Source of the DNA: Flavonifractor sp. An112
GTDB lineage: Bacteria; Bacillota; Clostridia; Oscillospirales; Oscillospiraceae
Direction of reading: 5' to 3'
NCBI RefSeq assembly: GCF_002161085.1
Contig: NZ_NFLU01000008.1
Span: 1-64,000, forward strand
DNA length: 64,000 bases
In this document: positions 57,548-64,000 of the stretch, piece after piece
How positions within the stretch are numbered: the first letter of the stretch is position 1
Layout: each line of letters opens with the position of its first letter
The notes under the pieces: generated by a model
What the model was told of the DNA's origin: nothing
The model's database searches: none
What the model saw: only the letters and a program-made list of their open reading frames with translations
Position numbers and translations under genes: made by a program

Positions 57548-58567
57548 TTGGATATGAAAATTGTGCTGGAGACCCTGTGCGGCTGCACGGCGCCCTCCGG
57601 CTTTGAGACCCCGGCGGCGCAGGCCGCCCAGGCCCTGCTGGCCCCCCTGGTGGATGAGACCAGCATCGACCGCATGGGCAACCTGATCGGTGTGCGCCGC
57701 TGCGGCAAACCGGACACCGGGAAGGTCCTGCTGGACGCCCATCTGGATGAGATCGGCCTCATCGTCACCGGGGCGGAGGAGGGTTACCTCCGGTTCCGCA
57801 CCATCGGCGGGGTGGACCCCCGGATGCTGCCCGGCCGGGAAGTGACCATCCTGACCCAGCCCCCCATGGTGGGCATGGTGGCCAGCCCCGGCCCCGAGCA
57901 GGACGACGAGAGCAAGTCCGTGCCCATCGCTGAACTGGTGATAGACGCCGGTCTGACCCAGGAGCAGGCGGAACAGCTGGTGGGCACCCCCATGGTGTAC
58001 CGGGGCTCCTGCTTCCCTCTGGGGGAGGACCAGATGTGCGGCAAAGCCATGGACGACCGGTCCTGCTTTGCCATTCTGCTGCGCTGCATGGAGCTGCTGA
58101 AGGACAAGGAACTGGACATGGACGTGTACGTCATGGGCTCCACCCGGGAGGAGGTCTCCGGGGTGGGCGCCACCGTGGGTACCTGGGCGGTACAGCCCGA
58201 CTGCTGCATCGCCGTAGACGTGACCCACGGCCGCACCCCCGATGGCCCCGCTGACAAGACCTTCGTGCTGGGAGGGGGACCCGCCATCGGTGTGGGCCCC
58301 AACATGACCCGCTGGATGACTCAAAGGCTGCTGGATAAGGCACAGGAAAGGGAAATTCCTTTCCAGCAGGAGGTCATGAGCGGCCACACCGGCACCAACG
58401 GCTGGGAGATGCAGATCAGCCGGGAGGGCGTTGCCACGGCGGTGCTGTCTCTGCCTCTGAAATATATGCACAGCCCCATTGAGGTGCTGTCTCTCACCGA
58501 TCTGGAGCACACCGCGGCTCTGCTGGCCGCCTTTGTGGAGGATCTGGGAAAGGAGGGGCAGCTGTGA
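57548..58567 (+). CDS. M42 family metallopeptidase (copy A)
   Basis: 339 residues, M42 glutamyl aminopeptidase/endoglucanase-like family (FrvX/YsdC type). Metal ligands: DAHLDEIG (His), MDDRSCFAI (Asp), REEVSGVGAT (Glu), CIAVDVTHG (Asp) and KYMHSPIEV (His). TTG at 57548 is preferred because GGAGG is seven bases upstream; an ATG at 57554 is possible. First of three tandem homologues; peptide substrate unknown. Confidence 0.88.
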   Translation: MDMKIVLETLCGCTAPSGFETPAAQAAQALLAPLVDETSIDRMGNLIGVRRCGKPDTGKVLLDAHLDEIGLIVTGAEEGYLRFRTIGGVDPRMLPGREVTILTQPPMVGMVASPGPEQDDESKSVPIAELVIDAGLTQEQAEQLVGTPMVYRGSCFPLGEDQMCGKAMDDRSCFAILLRCMELLKDKELDMDVYVMGSTREEVSGVGATVGTWAVQPDCCIAVDVTHGRTPDGPADKTFVLGGGPAIGVGPNMTRWMTQRLLDKAQEREIPFQQEVMSGHTGTNGWEMQISREGVATAVLSLPLKYMHSPIEVLSLTDLEHTAALLAAFVEDLGKEGQL

Positions 58568-59589
58568 AGGAACTGCTGAGAAAACTGTGCGCCCTGCCCG
58601 GCGTGTCCAGCTGGGAGGACCAGGTGCGGGACTGCGTGATGGAGGTGGCCGGTCAGTACGCCACCGAGCTGCGTGTGGACGCCATGGGCAACGTCATCGC
58701 CTTCAAGGAGGGAACCAAGGCCACCGGCAACAAGCTGCTGCTCACAGCCCATATGGACGAGGTGGGCCTGATGGTGCGCGCCATCACCGACGAGGGCTAC
58801 CTGAAATTCGACACGGTGGGCCGCATTGACCGCCGGGTGCTGCTGGGCAAGCGAGTGCTGGTTGGCCCCAGGCTGCTGCCCGCTGTGGTGGGCTTGAAGG
58901 CCTACCATCTGGTGAGCCGGGACGAGGAGAAGAACGTCCCCAAGCTGGACGAATTCTACCTGGATATTGGGGCCAAGAGCAGGGAAGAGGCGGAAAAACT
59001 GGTCCGTCTGGGGGACGTGGCCGCCTTTGACAGCACCCCTGAGATCTTTGGGAACGGGCTGCTGAAGGGCCGGGCCCTGGACAGCCGCATCGGCTGCGCC
59101 GTGCTGCTGTGGCTTATGCGGGAGGAGCTGCCCATGGACTGCACCTTCGTGTTCACCGCCCAGCAGGAGGTGGGGGCAAGAGGTGCCTTTGGCGCCGCCT
59201 TCTCGGTGCAGCCGGAGATTGCTCTGGTGCTGGAGGGAGCCCCCGCCGCCGATCTGGCCGGGGTGCCCGCCCACAAAAAGGCCTGCGCCCTGGGCAAGGG
59301 AGCGGTGCTCCCCATTATGGACAAGGGCGTTATCGTGGACCGGAAGCTCTTTGAGACCCTGCGGAAGCTGGCGGAGGAACAGAACATTCCCTGGCAGCTC
59401 CGGGAGGCCACCACCGGCTCCGGCGACGCCATGGCGGTCCAGCGGGCCGCTTCCGGCGTGCGTACAGCGGTCATCGCCGCACCGGTGCGCTATCCCCACA
59501 CCCCCGCCACCCTGGCCAGCGCCGAGGATATCGAGGCCATGCTCCAGCTGACCCGGGCATTCATTAACCATCTGTCCAAGGAGGACTGA
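58564..59589 (+). CDS. M42 family metallopeptidase (copy B)
   Basis: 341 residues. Same family: TAHMDEVGLM, RALDSRIGCAVLL, QQEVGARGAFG and RYPHTPATLAS supply the metal and catalytic ligands. The ligand usually given as VDVT is here VLEGAPAAD, with Glu replacing Asp, as seen in some M42 members. GTG start overlaps the end of copy A (GTGA) after AAAGGAGG, so the two are cotranslated. Confidence 0.87.
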   Translation: MKELLRKLCALPGVSSWEDQVRDCVMEVAGQYATELRVDAMGNVIAFKEGTKATGNKLLLTAHMDEVGLMVRAITDEGYLKFDTVGRIDRRVLLGKRVLVGPRLLPAVVGLKAYHLVSRDEEKNVPKLDEFYLDIGAKSREEAEKLVRLGDVAAFDSTPEIFGNGLLKGRALDSRIGCAVLLWLMREELPMDCTFVFTAQQEVGARGAFGAAFSVQPEIALVLEGAPAADLAGVPAHKKACALGKGAVLPIMDKGVIVDRKLFETLRKLAEEQNIPWQLREATTGSGDAMAVQRAASGVRTAVIAAPVRYPHTPATLASAEDIEAMLQLTRAFINHLSKED

Positions 59590-59593
59590 CCAT

Positions 59594-60592
59594 ATGGATA
59601 TTTTAGAGATCATGCAGGCCCTCAACGCCTGCCACGGCCCCTCCGGCAACGAGGGCCAGGTGGCTGCCGCCATCCGGACCCTGGCCGCCCCCTATGTGGA
59701 CGAGATCACCACCGACGCTTTGGGCAACCTGATCTGCCACAAGCAGGGCACCGGCCCCCGGGTGATGTTTGCCGCCCACATGGACTCCATCGGCTTCATC
59801 ATTACCCACATCGACGAGCATGGCTACCTGCGCTTCGGCCAGGTGGGCGGCCTGTCCGCCCACGACCTGCCCGGCACCCCCGTCCGCTTCCGCAACGGCA
59901 CCCGGGGCGTGGTGGCGGTCCAGGGAAAGGTGGAGCCCAAGGACTGGAAACTGGATCACCTTTACATTGATATCGGCGCCAAGGATCAGGCCGAGGCCAA
60001 GACCATGGTGCAGGTGGGGGACACCGCCGTATTTGACACCACTCCCTTTGTCAGCGGGCGCAAGCTGTTTTCCCCCTATCTGGACGACCGCATCGCCTGT
60101 GCCATTCTGCTCTCCGCCATGGAGCGCATCAAGCACGCCGGCAACGACCTGTACTTTGTCTTTACCGTTCAGGAGGAGGTGGGCCTGCGGGGTGCCCGCA
60201 CCGCCGCCTACGGCATCGCCCCTGACTACGGCATCGCCGTGGACGTGACCGACTCCGACGACATCCCCGACGCTCCCCACGAGTGCTCCAGCGTGGCGGG
60301 GAAGGGCGCCGCCATCAAAGTGATGGACAGCTCGGTCATCTGCCATCCGGCGGTAGTGAAAACCCTGGAGGATCTGGCACAGGCAAGGAATATTCCTTAC
60401 CAGCGGGACATCCTCCGCTTCGGCGGTACCGACGCCGGCGCCATCCATCAGAGCCGCTCCGGCGTGTACACCGGCGGTATCTCGGTGGCTACCCGGTACG
60501 TCCACACCCCCATGGAGGTGGCCGACCTGGACGACATCGAGGCCTGCGTGGCCCTGACCGCCGCCTTCGCTCAGGCCAAGCTGGAGGCGTAA
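59594..60592 (+). CDS. M42 family metallopeptidase (copy C)
   Basis: 332 residues. AAHMDSIGFI, YLDDRIACAILL, VQEEVGLRGARTAAYG, AVDVTDSDD and RYVHTPMEVADL complete the M42 metal and catalytic set. Sequence differs clearly from copies A and B, so the three are diverged paralogs rather than recent duplicates. AAGGAGG lies before the ATG at 59594. A small hairpin follows. Confidence 0.88.
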   Translation: MDILEIMQALNACHGPSGNEGQVAAAIRTLAAPYVDEITTDALGNLICHKQGTGPRVMFAAHMDSIGFIITHIDEHGYLRFGQVGGLSAHDLPGTPVRFRNGTRGVVAVQGKVEPKDWKLDHLYIDIGAKDQAEAKTMVQVGDTAVFDTTPFVSGRKLFSPYLDDRIACAILLSAMERIKHAGNDLYFVFTVQEEVGLRGARTAAYGIAPDYGIAVDVTDSDDIPDAPHECSSVAGKGAAIKVMDSSVICHPAVVKTLEDLAQARNIPYQRDILRFGGTDAGAIHQSRSGVYTGGISVATRYVHTPMEVADLDDIEACVALTAAFAQAKLEA

Positions 60593-60605
60593 TTTCTCTG
60601 AAAAT

Positions 60606-60630
60606 GGCGGGACGTCTCCGACGTCCCGCC
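60606..60630 (+). other. Hairpin after the M42 genes
   Basis: GGCGGGACGTC (60606-60616) pairs with GACGTCCCGCC (60620-60630) over a 3-base loop, without a T-run; possible pause or processing site. Confidence 0.6.
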
Positions 60631-60671
60631 AAACCCACAAACCATAGATAGAACAGGATGGATCAAGGAAA

Positions 60672-61919
60672 ATGTCTTTACAGATCAGCGACAAAGTAAA
60701 AGCCCTGGCGGCGCAGGCCCAGGCCGACCTGGCGGAGCAGTTTGCCCGCATCGACGCCATCGCCGAGGAGAACACCCAGAAGGTGCTGGCCGCCTTCCAG
60801 AAGCACCGGGTGGCCGAGGCCCACTTTGCCGGTACCACCGGCTACGGCTACGACGATCTGGGCCGGGATACCCTGGACCTGATCTTCGCCGACCTCTTCC
60901 ACACCGAGGACGCTCTGGTGCGGGTGCAGTTTGTCAACGGCACCCACGCCATCTCCTGCGCCCTCTTCGGCGCCCTCAAGCCCGGCGATATTCTGGTGTC
61001 CGCCGTGGGCGCTCCCTACGACACCATGCTGGGTGTCATCGGCGTGGTGGACAAGGGCCCCGGTTCCCTGAAAAGCTACGGCATCGAATACAGGCAAGTA
61101 GATCTGGTTGACAACGCCCCCGACCCGGTGGGGCTGGCGGAGGCCGTGAAGGACCCCCGGGTGAAGGCGGTGCTCATCCAGCGCTCCCGTGGCTACGCCA
61201 CCCGTGCCTCTCTGTCGGTGGCCGAGATCGGCGCACTGGCCAAGGTGGTCAAGGACAACAATCCGGGCGCTGCCGTGCTGGTAGACAACTGCTACGGCGA
61301 GTTCGTGGAGACCATCGAGCCCACCCAGGTGGGTGCCGATCTGGTGGTGGGCTCCCTCATCAAAAACCCAGGCGGCGGTCTGGCCCCCACCGGCGGCTAC
61401 ATCGCCGGACGCCATGACCTCATTGAGGGTGCCGCCATGCGGCTCACCACCCCCGGTATCGGCAAGGAGTGCGGTTCCACCTTTGGGGCCAACCGCAGCC
61501 TCTATCAAGGACTTTTCCTTGCCCCCCACACCACCGCCCAGGCCGTCAAGACCGCCGTCTTTGCCGCCCGGATCATGGAGCTGCTGGGCTACCAGGTGGA
61601 GCCCGCCTCCGACGCGGTGCGCCACGACATCATCCAGATGGTCCACTTCGGCTCTCCCGAGCCCCTGAAGAAGTTCTGCAAGGGCATCCAGTTCGGCGCT
61701 CCGGTGGACTCCTACGTCACCCCCGAGCCCTGGGATATGCCGGGCTACGACTGCCCGGTCATCATGGCCGCCGGCGCCTTCATCCAGGGCGCTTCCATCG
61801 AGCTGTCCTGCGACGCTCCCATGCGGGAGCCCTACACCGCCTACTTCCAGGGCGGCCTCACCTATGAGAGCGGCAAGGCCGGCGTTATGCTGGCGGTAGA
61901 GGAACTGCTCAAGGATTAA
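60672..61919 (+). CDS. Methionine gamma-lyase family protein (YnbB-like, PLP-dependent)
   Basis: 415-residue fold type I PLP enzyme of the methionine gamma-lyase/aluminium-resistance (YnbB) family. RVQFVNGTHAISCALFG, the PLP aspartate/tyrosine region and the internal lysine in SLIKNPGGGLAPTGGYIAG (Lys231) are seen. Substrate is unproven; it may cleave carbon-sulfur bonds. The ribosome site (AAGGA) sits very close to the ATG. It ends one base before a sigma-E type -35. Confidence 0.85.
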   Translation: MSLQISDKVKALAAQAQADLAEQFARIDAIAEENTQKVLAAFQKHRVAEAHFAGTTGYGYDDLGRDTLDLIFADLFHTEDALVRVQFVNGTHAISCALFGALKPGDILVSAVGAPYDTMLGVIGVVDKGPGSLKSYGIEYRQVDLVDNAPDPVGLAEAVKDPRVKAVLIQRSRGYATRASLSVAEIGALAKVVKDNNPGAAVLVDNCYGEFVETIEPTQVGADLVVGSLIKNPGGGLAPTGGYIAGRHDLIEGAAMRLTTPGIGKECGSTFGANRSLYQGLFLAPHTTAQAVKTAVFAARIMELLGYQVEPASDAVRHDIIQMVHFGSPEPLKKFCKGIQFGAPVDSYVTPEPWDMPGYDCPVIMAAGAFIQGASIELSCDAPMREPYTAYFQGGLTYESGKAGVMLAVEELLKD

Positions 61920-61950
61920 GGCATAGGACGAACCGGCCCCCGCATAGGCT
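61920..61950 (+). promoter_or_regulatory. Putative sigma-E promoter of yunB
   Basis: GGCATAGG (61920-61927), 15-base spacer, CATAGGCT (61943-61950). yunB is sigma-E dependent in Bacillus. Confidence 0.5.
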
Positions 61951-61969
61951 GCCCTGAGGGGGTGAGGCC

Positions 61970-62647
61970 ATGAGGCGGTCCTTGCGGATGTGGTCCCCCC
62001 GCCGCAGAATCCATATTCGGCGGCGGGGAAGGGGCCTGCTGCTGGCGGCTGCGGTGGGGATCGGTCTGGCGCTGCTGGTGATCTGGCTGCTGGACGCCGC
62101 CCTGCGGCCCGCTGTCACCACCCTGGCCACCGTTCAGGCCCAGAACAAGATCACCGGCATCGTCAACGACGCGGTGACCGCCACCCTGGCCGACCAGGGG
62201 GTGGCCTACGCCGACCTGGTGACGGTGGAGCGGGATGAGAGCGGAAAGGTGTCCCTGCTGGCGGTGGACTCTGTCAAGCTGAATACCTTGCGTACACAGA
62301 TTCTGCAAGAGGTTCTGGAACAGGTGGAGGGACTGGACGCCCAGGAGCTGGGGGTGCCGCTGGGCAGCCTCACCGGCTTTGCCACCGCCTCCGACTGGGG
62401 GCCCACGCTGCCAGTGGGTGTACTGACGGCGGCGGTGCCACGGGCGGAGTTCTCCAACCAGTTTACCGCCCAGGGCATCAACCAGACCCTGCATCAGATC
62501 ATGCTGGACATCACGGTGGAGGTCACCCTGCTCATCCCCGGCGGGCGGGCAGAGACCAGCGTCACCGCCCAGGTATGCGTGGCCGAGACCCTGCTGGTGG
62601 GGGAGGTGCCCGACACCTATCTGGGGCTGCCCGCCACTGGTTCGTAA
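61970..62647 (+). CDS. yunB: Sporulation protein YunB
   Basis: 225-residue protein with a basic head, one membrane helix (GLLLAAAVGIGLALLVIWLL) and a soluble domain matching Spore_YunB (PF09560), with NKITGIVNDAVTATL, GSLTGFATASDWGPTLPV and QFTAQGINQTLHQI. It is made in the mother cell of Bacillus during sporulation; molecular role unknown. GGGGTGAGG precedes the ATG. Confidence 0.87.
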   Translation: MRRSLRMWSPRRRIHIRRRGRGLLLAAAVGIGLALLVIWLLDAALRPAVTTLATVQAQNKITGIVNDAVTATLADQGVAYADLVTVERDESGKVSLLAVDSVKLNTLRTQILQEVLEQVEGLDAQELGVPLGSLTGFATASDWGPTLPVGVLTAAVPRAEFSNQFTAQGINQTLHQIMLDITVEVTLLIPGGRAETSVTAQVCVAETLLVGEVPDTYLGLPATGS

Positions 62648-62664
62648 GAAAAGCGTAAGACACG

Positions 62665-62706
62665 TCCTCTTTTTTCTGTGATATCATATTTTCAGAAAAA
62701 AGGAGG
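62665..62706 (+). promoter_or_regulatory. Hairpin covering the vanZ-like ribosome binding site
   Basis: CCTCTTTTTTCTG (62666-62678) can pair with CAGAAAAAAGGAGG (62693-62706, one bulge), placing the GGAGG of the following gene in the stem. It may reduce its translation. Confidence 0.5.
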
Positions 62707-62713
62707 CGATTGT

Positions 62714-64000
<1,287 letters not shown>

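Overview
The window is about 64 kb of GC-rich chromosome (mostly well above 55% GC by eye) from an anaerobic, spore-forming member of the Clostridia. The full spoIIIA operon, sigH, spoIIM, cotJ, cwlD and yunB, the SCIFF peptide pair, SLH-domain surface proteins, a lysine riboswitch and a tyrosyl T-box point to Firmicutes. The high GC, gene order and repeat types suggest an Oscillospiraceae-type gut bacterium of the Flavonifractor/Lawsonibacter kind; that placement is inference. No phage, plasmid, CRISPR array, tRNA gene or intact insertion sequence was seen. Almost all of the window is housekeeping, with one accessory island at about 24.9-31.0 kb.

Layout. 0-15.7 kb: a long plus-strand run in the same order as the Bacillus subtilis spoIIIA-recN locus: spoIIIAA-AH (sigma-E type promoter), yqhY, nusB, a TsaD-like paralog where Bacillus has folD, xseA, xseB, ispA, a YuiD-like membrane protein, dxs (apparent ATT start), tlyA, nadK, argR, recN. 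15.7-19 kb: a Tyr T-box leader driving a small zinc-ribbon gene and tyrS, then an AI-2E family exporter. 19-22.1 kb: asd-dapA-dapB on the minus strand under a lysine riboswitch. 22.1-24.9 kb: a SpoIID-domain secreted protein overlapping queA (apparent ATA start).

24.9-31 kb: the surface island, with a decayed glycosyltransferase remnant, an AT-richer 1210-residue leucine-rich/SLH protein, an intact glycosyltransferase and a collagen-like (Gly-Pro-Thr) protein with a sporulation-type promoter. 31-34.2 kb: a redox operon trxA-trxB-rrf2-ccdA/tlpA behind a strong promoter covered by an inverted repeat. 34.2-38 kb: tgt, yajC, a TIGR04086 membrane protein, and the SCIFF precursor with its radical SAM maturase separated by a hairpin. 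38-46.7 kb: spoIIM, xerD, a 183-bp palindromic repeat, ruvC-ruvA-DUF6054-ruvB, glmM, sigH, a zinc-ribbon gene and the cotJ coat genes with a CotJA-CotJB fusion.

46.7-64 kb: a secreted C69 dipeptidase with SLH domains, a YhcH protein, cwlD, radA, a DUF1858 mini-protein, trmK, a Nif3-like gene, yebC, a membrane-anchored MerR regulator, RNase P RNA (minus strand) divergent from murD, three tandem M42 peptidases, a methionine gamma-lyase family gene, yunB, vanZ-like and the 5' part of ligA, cut by the window end.

The clearest unusual signals are two essential-pathway genes with non-canonical AUU/AUA starts, a nearly identical palindromic repeat present twice (one copy cut by the window start), the glycosyltransferase remnant, the predicted operator of the thioredoxin/Rrf2/CcdA-TlpA cassette, and a shared CATAGG-type -10 element in front of several sporulation genes.
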